From Phaeodactylibacter sp. (GTDB lineage: Bacteria; Bacteroidota; Bacteroidia; Chitinophagales; Saprospiraceae): a stretch of DNA of 60,918 nt. The position numbers were made by a program, and so were the translations under genes. Position 1 is the stretch's first letter. Each line of letters opens with the position of its first letter. Below, piece by piece: positions 1 to 7,516 of the stretch. Location: positions 1 to 60,918 of the forward strand of contig JAGFJD010000195.1 in NCBI GenBank assembly GCA_024102975.1. The letters run 5' to 3'. Below the pieces are notes generated by a model. That model did not search any database. It saw only the letters and a list, made by a program, of their open reading frames with translations, and had not been told where the DNA came from.

Positions 1-32
1 CATGTTGTGATATTATGTCGGACGTACGCGGG

Positions 33-530
33 TCCGTGTAGCAGTTAGGATTGACGATATTGACGGGTTGTTGATGCCCGTGTAGAATAGATGATTGACA
101 TGATTTACAGGACGCGCATGCCCGTGTAGCAGGCAGGATTGACAAGATTTACAGGGTGTGCAAGCCCGTGTAGCAGACAGGATTGACAAGATTTACAGGA
201 TGTGCATGCCCGTGTAGTAGGCAGGATTGACAAGATTTACAGGATGCGCATGCCCGTGTAGCAGACAGGATTGACAAGATTTACAGGATGCGCATACCCG
301 TGTAGTAGGCAGGATTGACAAGATTTACAGGATGCGCATGCCCGTGTAGTAGACAGGATTGACAAGATTTACAGGATGTGCGTGCCCGTTTAGCAGACAG
401 GATTGGCAAGATTTACAGGATGTGCAAGCCCGTGTAGCAGGCAGGATTGACAAGATTTACAGGATGCGCATGCCCGTGTAGTAGGCAGGATTGACAAGAT
501 TTTGAGGATGTGCACGCCCCTGTAGGGCAA
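33..530. repeat. 44-bp tandem repeat array, about 11 copies
   Basis: Copies of a 44-bp unit beginning cccgtgtag recur in exact register at 33 (tccgtgtag), 77, 121, 165, 209, 253, 297, 341, 385, 429 and 473, with a decayed start at 517. The core of each unit is ggattgacaagatttacagg. The first two copies and the last are the most diverged, as expected for array edges. There is no variable spacer between units, so it is not a CRISPR array. No credible ORF is seen. The function is unknown. Confidence 0.95.
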
Positions 531-545
531 GCCACAAGATCCCGT

Positions 546-626
546 AATCCTGTTAATCCTGTTAATCCTGTCATTTCTGTCAATCCTGTCATTTCTGTCA
601 ATCCTGTCAATCCTGTCAATCCTGTC
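546..626. repeat. 9-bp tandem repeat (aatcctgtc), 9 copies
   Basis: Nine consecutive 9-mers run from 546 to 626: aatcctgtt twice, then aatcctgtc alternating with atttctgtc, ending in three aatcctgtc. The reverse complement (gacaggatt) is the same motif as in the core of the neighbouring 44-bp array, so the two arrays face each other and could pair. Runs of this motif are common between genes in Bacteroidota (general knowledge). Confidence 0.93.
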
Positions 627-820
627 CGGTTTTGGGCTTTTTCCACAACCACGACCAGAAGAGGTTCCAGCCATGCGCTTGTCGCCTCCGTGCCCTGGCC
701 ACGCCCCCCTCATTGGCCGCCGTAGCCAGAGGCGAAGGTGGTTCGGGGGGATCGAAGGGGAGGCTGGTTGCCAGGATCAGGCAAATCGGTGCCGCATCTT
801 GCTGCCCCCCTTGGCCACCT

Positions 821-835
821 CCCCCCTTCGGGGGG
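821..835 (+). other. C-rich/G-rich hairpin with TTCG loop upstream of trmD
   Basis: Six C (821-826), then TTC, then six G (830-835) can form a 5-bp stem closed by a C(TTCG)G tetraloop. It lies 35 bp before the trmD start, so it would be in the 5' leader. No T-run follows, so a terminator is unlikely. The rest of 627-869 is GC-rich and purine/pyrimidine-biased, and I see no gene in it. Confidence 0.5.
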
Positions 836-869
836 ATTGAGGGGGGCTAAAACCAACAACAATAAACCC

Positions 870-1550
870 ATGAGGATCGACATCGTCTCCGTCCTGCCCG
901 AACTGATGGAAAGCCCCCTGCAGCACTCCATCATGAAGCGCGCCCGGGAGAAGGGCCTGCTGGAGGTATGCCTCCACGACCTGCGCGCCTACGGCCTGGG
1001 CAAGCACCGGCAGGTAGACGACTACCAGTACGGCGGCGGGGCAGGCATGGTCATGATGGCCGAGCCGCTGGCCAGCTGCATCGACGATCTTCAAAAGCAG
1101 CGCCCCTACGACGAGGTCATTTATATGACCCCCGACGGGCAGCGCCTGGAGCAGCCATTGGCCAACCGCCTGTCTCTTAAAGAAAACCTGTTGATCCTCT
1201 GCGGCCATTACAAAGGCATTGACGAGCGCATCCGGCAGCATTATGTTACGCTGGAGGTTTCCATCGGCGATTTTGTGCTGTCCGGCGGGGAGCTGCCGGC
1301 AGTAGTGCTGGTCGATGCCATTGGCCGGCTGCTGCCCGGCGTGCTCAACGACGAGACCTCCGCCCTGTTCGACTCCTTTCAGGACAACCTGCTCGCCCCG
1401 CCGGTCTATACCCGCCCGGAGGATTTCCGGGGCTGGAAGGTGCCGGAGGTCCTGTTGTCCGGCAATTTCAAAAAGATCGAGCAATGGCGGTATGAGCAGG
1501 CGGTGCGGCGGACGAAGGAGCGGCGGCCGGGGTTGCTGGAGGAGGAGTAG
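870..1550 (+). CDS. trmD: tRNA (guanine-N1)-methyltransferase TrmD
   Basis: TrmD methylates N1 of G37 in tRNAs with a G36pG37 sequence, using S-adenosylmethionine, which prevents +1 frameshifting. The 226-residue product has the normal length. It shows the SPOUT signatures of the family: GGGAGMVM (55-62), LCGHYKGIDERI (110-121), the knot segment SIGDFVLSGGE (131-141) and the C-terminal LLAPPVYTRP and GWKVPEVLLSGNF blocks. The frame is open back to 738 through a GTG, but homology starts at the ATG at 870. It stands alone on the plus strand. The usual partners rpsP, rimM and rplS are not seen here. This is a single-copy housekeeping gene and a good chromosomal anchor. Confidence 0.97.
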   Translation: MRIDIVSVLPELMESPLQHSIMKRAREKGLLEVCLHDLRAYGLGKHRQVDDYQYGGGAGMVMMAEPLASCIDDLQKQRPYDEVIYMTPDGQRLEQPLANRLSLKENLLILCGHYKGIDERIRQHYVTLEVSIGDFVLSGGELPAVVLVDAIGRLLPGVLNDETSALFDSFQDNLLAPPVYTRPEDFRGWKVPEVLLSGNFKKIEQWRYEQAVRRTKERRPGLLEEE

Positions 1551-1648
1551 GGGAGGGTTCGCAATGCGCTGTTCGCCGTTCGCAAGTCACGGAAAACCAG
1601 GAGGCGTTTTTTAAAAGATACAGAAAATTGAACTATCCCCTCGCCAAT

Positions 1649-1686
1649 TGCCAAAAGCGAACCGCGAACTGCCAAAAGCGAACCGC
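1649..1686. repeat. Two-copy 21-bp repeat in the trmD/DUF2442 gap
   Basis: The 17-mer tgccaaaagcgaaccgc occurs at 1649-1665 and again at 1670-1686, inside the gap between the convergent trmD and DUF2442 genes (1551-1744). Related words (gttcgc, gcgctgttcgcc) lie just upstream at 1557-1590. The same vocabulary returns at 27560-27640 and 54011-54033, so this is an interspersed low-complexity repeat family. I see no gene in the gap. Confidence 0.8.
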
Positions 1687-1744
1687 AGACACAGAACTTT
1701 GAACACTCCCGACCTCAACTTTCCAGCATCCAACAATCTCCCCT

Positions 1745-2053
1745 CTACCCTCCCTCTTCCTCCCCGAACTCGTAGAGCAGCCGCGGGTCGATGTTGAAGG
1801 CATAGAAGCCCTCGCGGCCTTTGGCGTCCCGGATGGTGACGCCCAGGCAGAGCCAGGTCAGGGTTCCGTTGACCACTTCCATGGAGCTGAATTTTTCGAA
1901 GTCATCCAGCAGTGCCCTTTCGAATTTTCGTTCCCGGCTGAAGAATTTCAGGAAGTCAACAATGCGGGTTTCTCCGTTGTTGAAGACAAGGCGGACCGTA
2001 TATCCTTCAATGCTTTTTATGCCGGCTACCTTGAGGAATAGGGGGGTGCCCAT
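1745..2053 (-). CDS. DUF2442 family protein
   Basis: A 102-residue protein matching the DUF2442 pattern: an N-terminal strand pair (KVAGIKSIEGYTVRLVFNNGE) followed by VDF and an acidic-aromatic C-terminal half with WLCLGVTI and DPRLLYEF. DUF2442 proteins are small and of unknown role, and are often found beside toxin-antitoxin-like or HTH genes. Here an XRE-type HTH gene is transcribed divergently about 210 bp away, which suggests but does not prove a functional link. The start is an ATG at 2053. There is no signal peptide or membrane segment, so it should be cytoplasmic. Confidence 0.7.
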   Translation of the reverse strand: MGTPLFLKVAGIKSIEGYTVRLVFNNGETRIVDFLKFFSRERKFERALLDDFEKFSSMEVVNGTLTWLCLGVTIRDAKGREGFYAFNIDPRLLYEFGEEEGG

Positions 2054-2136
2054 ACACTATGCTTTTGACAGTTATGGAATGAAGTTTTACTTTGTTGCAG
2101 GTTAATCCGGATAAACCTTTGGTGATGCTAAGGCAA

Positions 2137-2231
2137 TTTGACTATATTGCTTAGCCAAAAACAGGCGAAATAATGAATAGCAAATATAAGCCAGAAAATA
2201 ATTAAAGGCAAGGATTATATTTGACTATATT
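2137..2231. promoter_or_regulatory. Direct repeat tttgactatatt in the divergent promoter region
   Basis: The 12-mer tttgactatatt occurs at 2137-2148 and 2220-2231 in an AT-rich 208-bp gap between the divergent DUF2442 and XRE genes. The second copy overlaps TATATTTG (2216-2223), which fits the Bacteroidota -7 consensus TAnnTTTG. No clear -33 TTG is visible at the right distance. The repeats could be operators for the adjacent HTH regulator. This is inference. Confidence 0.35.
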
Positions 2232-2261
2232 TAGGAAAAACCCAATAATTTCTTAAGTTTA

Positions 2262-2684
2262 ATGCATATCTCCTCCAACCTCAAGTACTTAAGGAGTAAA
2301 CGCGGCCTTACGCAGGCGAACCTGGCCGAGTATCTGGCAAAAACCAGCGCGGCGATCAGCGACTATGAGAAGGGCAAAGCGACTCCTCCTCTGGAAGTGG
2401 CCCTCCGGCTCTGTGAATTGTTTAAAGTTAGCCTGGACGACTTTGCCCGAAAGGATCTGCGAAAGGAAGACATCCTGGAGCAGGAAGGCATCCTTCTGGA
2501 AAAGGATACGGCGTATAAATCAAGATTCGGAGAGGCCCAGAAACAGCTCCAGACCATAGAGCGCCTCAACGAGCTGATGGGCCTGCGGCTGGCCGAGCTG
2601 GAACGGGAAATCCGGGAAAACGCCCCGGCCCTGGCCCGGCGGCTGGGCCTGGAGCTGAAAGAGGAAAGCAGCCCGGAAGAATAG
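2262..2684 (+). CDS. XRE-family helix-turn-helix regulator
   Basis: A 140-residue DNA-binding protein. Residues ~5-62 form a standard XRE/Cro HTH_3 domain (LKYLRSKRGLTQANLAEYL, then SAAISDYEKGKATPPLEVAL and ALRLCELFKVSLDDF). The C-terminal half (~65-135) is strongly charged and heptad-like, probably a coiled coil for dimerisation. The ATG at 2262 is the only good start. It faces a DUF2442 gene across an AT-rich region carrying a 12-bp direct repeat, which would suit autoregulation. The target genes are unknown. Being next to the polysaccharide locus does not show that it controls it. Confidence 0.88.
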   Translation: MHISSNLKYLRSKRGLTQANLAEYLAKTSAAISDYEKGKATPPLEVALRLCELFKVSLDDFARKDLRKEDILEQEGILLEKDTAYKSRFGEAQKQLQTIERLNELMGLRLAELEREIRENAPALARRLGLELKEESSPEE

Positions 2685-2703
2685 GCCTCTCTTCCCCCGG
2701 GGC

Positions 2704-2738
2704 AAAAAAAAGGGGTTCGCCCGTAACAGGCGAACCCC
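2704..2738 (-). terminator. Rho-independent terminator of the polysaccharide locus
   Basis: A perfect 10-bp stem, ggggttcgcc (2712-2721) and ggcgaacccc (2729-2738), has a 7-nt loop. Eight A lie on its left side (2704-2711), which become a T-run on the minus strand right after the stem. It therefore terminates minus-strand transcription just after the sugar transferase stop at 2766. The plus side has no T-run, so it is not an obvious terminator for the XRE gene. Confidence 0.88.
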
Positions 2739-2765
2739 GAAAATAATTGAGGAATGGGGATAATC

Positions 2766-3878
2766 TTAGCAGCTTCTCACTCCCCGGCAGAAAATGTTGT
2801 AGCAGGCCTTTCGGAAGTACCGCCAGTCCGTGAGCCACGGGCGCTGCTCATAAGCCTTCAGATACTGCTTTTCTGATTCCATGATCTCCTCCAGGGTCCT
2901 GGGGAGGTCGGCGTAAAAGGGAGGGATCAGGCCGGGCTTGAACCGGTTGCGGTATTGCCGATACTCTTCGGGATAAAGGCTGATGTATTGTTCGCTTATG
3001 GGGCGGACGCCGAAGAGCTTGAGGTCGCCCCTTAGCAGGTTAAACAGCATCGGCAGCTCGTCCAGCCAGTACTTCCGCAGGAAGCGCCCCAGCGGGGTTA
3101 CGCGGGGGTCTTCTTTCATTTTGCCTCCATCCTGCAGCCCGTAGTGTTCGTAGATGTATTCCTGGAGGTGTTCAGCGTAAGGATACATCGTCCTGAATTT
3201 GTATACGTCGATCCACCTTCCGCCCTTTCCCACCCGTTTCAGGCGGATGAGCGGCCCCCGGCCGGCCCGGGGTTCCGTTTTTTGGTGCCGGGCTTTCCGG
3301 GCGACGAAGTAGCGCTGCTCCGGCGTTTCAAAGACTTCCAGGAGGCTGAAGCCGTAGGCCATGAGCCGGCCGCAGGTTCTCATGTCGGGAAAAGCGGGGT
3401 CTGGGCCTTCCAGCCAGCGGCAGGCCTTTTCCGCGAACGCATACAGCGGCAGCAAGGCTTTCCGGAACAGGCCGCCTGAGCTGGCAGTAAGCCCTTCGGG
3501 CAGCGGTTCGGGTTGCCGGCGCCTGCCCTTACTGGCGCCTTTGTCCAGGCACCCCAGCAGGCACCCGTCAACCGGCAGGCATTCGTTTAACATCAGCAGG
3601 GACTGTTCGATGAACCGGACCTGGCTGGGGTTGCTGATCCTGATCATGATGATCCTGCTTTTTTTGCCGGCCCTGGCCAGGGGGGAGAAATTGACCGGCC
3701 CGCTGAGGGAGGCATATTCGATTACCGGCAGGTTGGAAATACTGCCCAGCCCCGCCCATTGCTCAATACAACGGAGTATCCGGGAAGGAATCCATTTCTC
3801 TGGCGCCCGGGCGTAAAAGACGCCCGTCTCCTGCGCCGGCCGGATGGCCAACGGAGGGTTCTGTTGTTCAATCGTCAT
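2766..3878 (-). CDS. Sugar transferase with PglC/WcaJ-type catalytic domain, no hydrophobic anchor
   Basis: The C-terminal half is a bacterial sugar transferase (phosphoglycosyl transferase) domain: KRVGKGGRWIDVYKFRTM, DPRVTPLGRFLRKYWLDELP, then NLLRGDLKLFGVRP and FKPGLIPPFYAD. The family moves a sugar phosphate from a nucleotide sugar to undecaprenyl phosphate, the priming step of polysaccharide synthesis. Unusually, the re-entrant membrane helix that precedes this domain in PglC/WcaJ is missing. The N-terminal ~200 residues are an unassigned soluble domain. I recall similar proteins in other Bacteroidota. I chose the ATG at 3878 (MTIEQQN, 370 aa). The frame is open upstream to 4043, but that stretch reads as low-quality sequence. 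It is the last gene of the locus, before a terminator. Confidence 0.85.
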   Translation of the reverse strand: MTIEQQNPPLAIRPAQETGVFYARAPEKWIPSRILRCIEQWAGLGSISNLPVIEYASLSGPVNFSPLARAGKKSRIIMIRISNPSQVRFIEQSLLMLNECLPVDGCLLGCLDKGASKGRRRQPEPLPEGLTASSGGLFRKALLPLYAFAEKACRWLEGPDPAFPDMRTCGRLMAYGFSLLEVFETPEQRYFVARKARHQKTEPRAGRGPLIRLKRVGKGGRWIDVYKFRTMYPYAEHLQEYIYEHYGLQDGGKMKEDPRVTPLGRFLRKYWLDELPMLFNLLRGDLKLFGVRPISEQYISLYPEEYRQYRNRFKPGLIPPFYADLPRTLEEIMESEKQYLKAYEQRPWLTDWRYFRKACYNIFCRGVRSC

Positions 3879-3995
3879 AGTATGTTTTTTTGAGGTTATT
3901 CTTTTCCTGCGGGAAAATAGCAGGACAGTTGGTTGGCTGCCGGGAGCGGAATGCCGTTGTTGCAGTCTTTTGAGCGCGTGGCAAGTCGGCGCCGC

Positions 3996-4040
3996 CTGAA
4001 TGCCAGCTGATCCTGATTGGAAGGAGCAGCCGGCATTCAG
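3996..4040. other. Imperfect 14-bp inverted repeat between the sugar transferase and DUF1501 genes
   Basis: CTGAATGCC (3996-4004) pairs with GGCATTCAG (4032-4040). An inner GCTG/CAGC extends the stem past one A-C mismatch, leaving a 17-nt loop. It lies in the 201-bp gap at 3879-4079. No T-run follows on either strand, so it could be a weak terminator or an RNA-stabilising hairpin for the DUF1501 transcript. I see no gene in this gap. Confidence 0.4.
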
Positions 4041-4079
4041 CAACGGGCGCCTGTGTCAGCAAGTTGAGTAAGATCCGGC

Positions 4080-5648
4080 CTACCGGATTTTCACCATCAG
4101 TCTGGTCTTCTGGCGGCCTTCGAGGATCAGGCGGTAGTAATAGTTTCCTGCCGGCAGGTTGCTGGCGTCGAACCGGATTTGGTGTTCGCCTTCGCTCAGT
4201 TTCTGGTTGGTCAGCACTTCGACCTCGTGGCCGAACACATTGAGGATGCTCAGCCGCACCCATTCATTGCCGGAAGTGAACTTTATGGTCGTTTCCTCCC
4301 GGAATGGGTTGGGATAGCAGCTGGATTCCACATCCTGGGCAGGTGCGGGTTCCGTGGAGCCGGTAATGCTGCCGCACCGGTTGACGATGGGCAGGTACTG
4401 GAAATCGTCGTGCAGGATCTGCCGGATGGTGGACTCCTGCGCCCCGAACCAGTCGATGAGCAAGGAGCCATACACATCCCGGAAATCGTATTGCATGGGC
4501 ACGCCTTCCTGGGGTGCGACGTTCTGCGGGATTTCCGGGTTGTCGCCCAGTATCCCGGGGTTGACGCAACCGCCGAAGAGGAAGAGGGGCGCGGCGGTGC
4601 CGTGGTCGGTGCCGTAGCTGGCATTGGAACGGATCTGCCGGCCGAACTCGGAGAAGGTCATGCCGATGACGCGCTCCTCCAGCCCGAGCTGAGTCAGGTC
4701 TTGCTGGAAGGCGGCCAGGGCTTCGGAAACCGTGTTGAGCAGTTCGGCATGCACGCCGGTGGTCGGGCTTCCGATCTGCGCCTGCAGGGCGTGGGTGTCA
4801 AAGCCCGAGATGTTGACGGTATAAATCCGGGTCTGCAATCCTCCGGAAATCATCAGCGCCACGTTCTTCAGCTGGCGGCCCATTTCCGTATCCGGGTATT
4901 GGGCGACGGTAGCGCCGCCGGAGGCTGCCGCTTCGATCTGGTCGTAGTACACATTGGAACTGGTGATCTGGGAGCGCAGGAAAGCCAGCTCCTCTCCGTA
5001 GATCGTGCCCGGGAAATCGCTGCCGCCCCATTCTGCCAGGTCGCCCAGCGCGAAGGGGTCGTTCAGGGCAATGCTGTAGTTAGCGATTTGGCCCTGGCAG
5101 GTTTCCGAAACGAAATCGCCCATGGAGATGGCGAACGGTGCGGGATACTGGCTGTTGGGATATCCGTCGGGGAAACCGGGGAACTGGGTGTCGAGGTGGC
5201 GCCCCAGCCAGCCGGTCAGGCCGGTATTCTGTTCCGCTTGCTCCGGCAGCCCGGTATACCAGATTTGCATGGACTTGAAGTGGGAGCGGTTCTGGTTGGG
5301 GTAGCCGACACTTTGTACGATGCCCAGTTTTCCGTCGTCGAAAATGCCCTTCAGCCCCGCCATCTCCGGGTGGAACCCAACGGTATTGGTTACGTTGAGG
5401 ATGCTGTTTCGCGGAATGATGATATTGGGCCGGGCATTGTACAGGTTGTCGTACTGGTCGAGCGGGATGACGGAGTTCAGGCCGTCGTTGCCGCCGCTGA
5501 GGCGGATCAGTACCAACACTCTGTCCGAATCCGGGTTGATAAAATTGAGAAACCAGGGCTGGCCTGCGGCGGACAGGCCGACGCCGTTTAATATAAAAGG
5601 CGCGCCGGCCGTTGCGCCGGCGGTTTTTATGAAATCTCTTCTTTTCAT
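4080..5648 (-). CDS. DUF1501 secreted protein with T9SS sorting domain
   Basis: A 522-residue protein that starts with a twin-arginine-like signal (MKRRDFIKTAGATAGAPF). The DUF1501 body carries LVLIRLSGGNDGLNSVIPL near residue 50 and the later blocks VIGMTFSEFGRQIRSNASYGTDHGTAAP and LFLFGG. From about 440 on there is a Por/T9SS type A sorting domain: CYPNPFREETTIKF and LPAGNYYYRLILEGRQKTRLMVKI. DUF1501 proteins belong to the alkaline-phosphatase/sulfatase-like group, and no substrate is established. The gene sits downstream of a DUF1800 gene, a pairing that recurs widely. The product should be exported and then anchored at the cell surface or released by T9SS. A role in surface-glycan metabolism is only suggested by the neighbourhood. 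Confidence 0.93.
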   Translation of the reverse strand: MKRRDFIKTAGATAGAPFILNGVGLSAAGQPWFLNFINPDSDRVLVLIRLSGGNDGLNSVIPLDQYDNLYNARPNIIIPRNSILNVTNTVGFHPEMAGLKGIFDDGKLGIVQSVGYPNQNRSHFKSMQIWYTGLPEQAEQNTGLTGWLGRHLDTQFPGFPDGYPNSQYPAPFAISMGDFVSETCQGQIANYSIALNDPFALGDLAEWGGSDFPGTIYGEELAFLRSQITSSNVYYDQIEAAASGGATVAQYPDTEMGRQLKNVALMISGGLQTRIYTVNISGFDTHALQAQIGSPTTGVHAELLNTVSEALAAFQQDLTQLGLEERVIGMTFSEFGRQIRSNASYGTDHGTAAPLFLFGGCVNPGILGDNPEIPQNVAPQEGVPMQYDFRDVYGSLLIDWFGAQESTIRQILHDDFQYLPIVNRCGSITGSTEPAPAQDVESSCYPNPFREETTIKFTSGNEWVRLSILNVFGHEVEVLTNQKLSEGEHQIRFDASNLPAGNYYYRLILEGRQKTRLMVKIR

Positions 5649-5706
5649 TTCTGAATCGGTTTTTGAAAAATGATCAAATGCGGGCTAACTCTCCACCGGT
5701 TGCGTT

Positions 5707-7380
5707 TTACATCAGGTGGAACTCGGGCATGCTGAGGATGGCGCTGAGCAATCCCCGGAGCCGGCTTTCGATGGAGGCGGCCAGTCCGGAGTTGGCCGGG
5801 TTCTGGGCGTAGGTTTGGTACTCCACCGTCCATTCGAAATCGGGAAGGCCCGCCAGCAGGATGTTTTTCAGGGTAGCGTACTGCCCGTCCGCCAGGGGTT
5901 TGGGCAGCAGGATTCTGGTAAACTCCTCCACAACCGAATCAGGATTAGAAGGATTGTCTATGGTTTCGATCAATTTTAACGCATCGGCGCGCATGTTCAT
6001 GCCATTGGACGCAAAAGGCGGGATGCCGTTATTGCTCAGGTTCCGCGCCAGGAAAGTACGGGCAGGAAGCGTGGTGGCGCTGATCCAGTGCCGGTAGTAC
6101 AAAGGTTCCCGGTAATAGGCCCTCCATCCGGCTACTTCGGGCAGGTCGTAGAAGGCCATTTGCATGGGGAGCATAAATCCATATAAGCCGTACCAGGAAT
6201 CGTATTGCTGGCTTAAAGGCTGGGAATATTCTATCTCCAGAGGCTTGAGGATCGACATCAAAAAATCGGCGGGATTTTTTATCATGACGCCATAGTACTC
6301 AGGGTCCATGAAGTGCTCGCTGGATAACAATGCCCGGAGGGCGGGGGCAATCTCAAAGTCATTGTCCAGCAGGATCTGGGCCATGGGCCCGATCACATTA
6401 GCCTCGGTTTCGTCGTCGATCTCGTAGTAAACAAACCACATATACAGCTTGCGGCAAATGAACCGGGCAACTTCCGGCTGCTGGAAAATTATGTCCACCA
6501 CCCGAAGGTATTCCTGAGGGCCCTCGTTGTTGATTACGGCATTGTTGAAACGGGACGAGAGCACTTTTGCTCCCGTATCGTGATGCTGTGCCCGGAACTC
6601 GGCCCCGATCTGCCCGTTGGTATAGATGTTGTTGTACCCATACCCGTAGTCGCGCCAACCGGTCAGCGCCCGGGCAATCTCCCGGACGTCCTGTTCGGTA
6701 TAGTTGACATAATCGCCGGGCGCTACCTGTGGTTTTTTCCCGATCGTGAATAATTCGAGCAATTCCCTTGCGTAATTTTCATTGGGCGCCTGCGCCAGGT
6801 TGATGTTGCCGTTCAGGTATATCAACATGGCCGGGTCGATGGTCATTTCCCTGACCAGCTCCCGGAAGTTTCCGAAGGCATAGCGCCGGAGCAGGTCGAC
6901 GTTCCTGTACAGGTATTTTGCGTCCTCTACTCCACTGACCGGGAAATGGTTGCGCCAGAATAAGGTGAGCCGTTCGCGGATCGAAATCCCTTCGTTCCAG
7001 AGCAGCCCGATTGTCCAGGCTTTCAGGCTCGTGCCGCGGTAGCCCAGGATGTTGCCGTAGCCGGTTGGGTTCGGGGCATTGACCCAGGTAGACCCGACCG
7101 GCACATTCGGGTCTCCTCCGAATTTGGAATTGAGCGGCGGCGCCGGCAGCGGCTGGTTCTCGAACAGTTTGTTCAGGGTGGCGGCCAGCCCCTGTTCTAC
7201 AGCCCATTTGATCTGGCTGTAAGTTGGGGCGAACATACATCGCCGAAGCAGGTGAGCGGCTTGCTGGAAACCCCAGGGCCCGGAGTAGGGCGCCAGGCCG
7301 TTGAAAGATACCGGGGGGCGGGCATACGCCTTTTCTTCCTTCCTCCCCAGCAGGTTGAAGATAGCAGTTCTTCTGTCCAT
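5707..7380 (-). CDS. DUF1800 family protein
   Basis: A 557-residue DUF1800 protein. Recognisable blocks include HLLRRCMFAPT near the start, IRERLTLFWRNHFPVS, LLRRYAFGNFRELVREMTIDPAMLIYLNG, the strongly conserved NENYARELLELFTIG, and AQHHDTGAKVLSS. Members nearly always lie beside DUF1501 genes, as here (58 bp apart). The biochemical function is unknown. I chose the ATG at 7380 (MDRRTAIFNLLG) because the upstream 22 codons back to 7446 look non-homologous. No clear signal peptide is seen, although partners of this type are often exported. Confidence 0.92.
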   Translation of the reverse strand: MDRRTAIFNLLGRKEEKAYARPPVSFNGLAPYSGPWGFQQAAHLLRRCMFAPTYSQIKWAVEQGLAATLNKLFENQPLPAPPLNSKFGGDPNVPVGSTWVNAPNPTGYGNILGYRGTSLKAWTIGLLWNEGISIRERLTLFWRNHFPVSGVEDAKYLYRNVDLLRRYAFGNFRELVREMTIDPAMLIYLNGNINLAQAPNENYARELLELFTIGKKPQVAPGDYVNYTEQDVREIARALTGWRDYGYGYNNIYTNGQIGAEFRAQHHDTGAKVLSSRFNNAVINNEGPQEYLRVVDIIFQQPEVARFICRKLYMWFVYYEIDDETEANVIGPMAQILLDNDFEIAPALRALLSSEHFMDPEYYGVMIKNPADFLMSILKPLEIEYSQPLSQQYDSWYGLYGFMLPMQMAFYDLPEVAGWRAYYREPLYYRHWISATTLPARTFLARNLSNNGIPPFASNGMNMRADALKLIETIDNPSNPDSVVEEFTRILLPKPLADGQYATLKNILLAGLPDFEWTVEYQTYAQNPANSGLAASIESRLRGLLSAILSMPEFHLM

Positions 7381-7516
7381 AAAATCGGTTTTTGGCAAAC
7401 GAATAAAAATACCAACGTCATCAAAAGATGATCTCTTTTGGGCCAAAAGGTGCTATTGAAATAACTGGGGGAGGGTTCTGTGGAGTCTATTTATTCATGC
7501 GAAGATAATATTTTGT

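Noticed and set aside
33..530. CRISPR array
   Set aside because: The units are contiguous 44-bp repeats with no unique spacers, and no cas gene is present.
390..713. Small minus-strand ORFs in the repeat arrays
   Set aside because: They are translations of the tandem repeats (for example repeated Asp-Arg-Ile), so artefacts.
2704..2738. Terminator for the XRE gene
   Set aside because: The T-run lies only on the minus-strand side, so the hairpin fits the end of the polysaccharide operon and not the plus-strand gene.
4179..5591. 470-codon plus-strand frame opposite the DUF1501 gene
   Set aside because: It is a mirror frame of a real minus-strand gene that carries signal, domain and sorting motifs.
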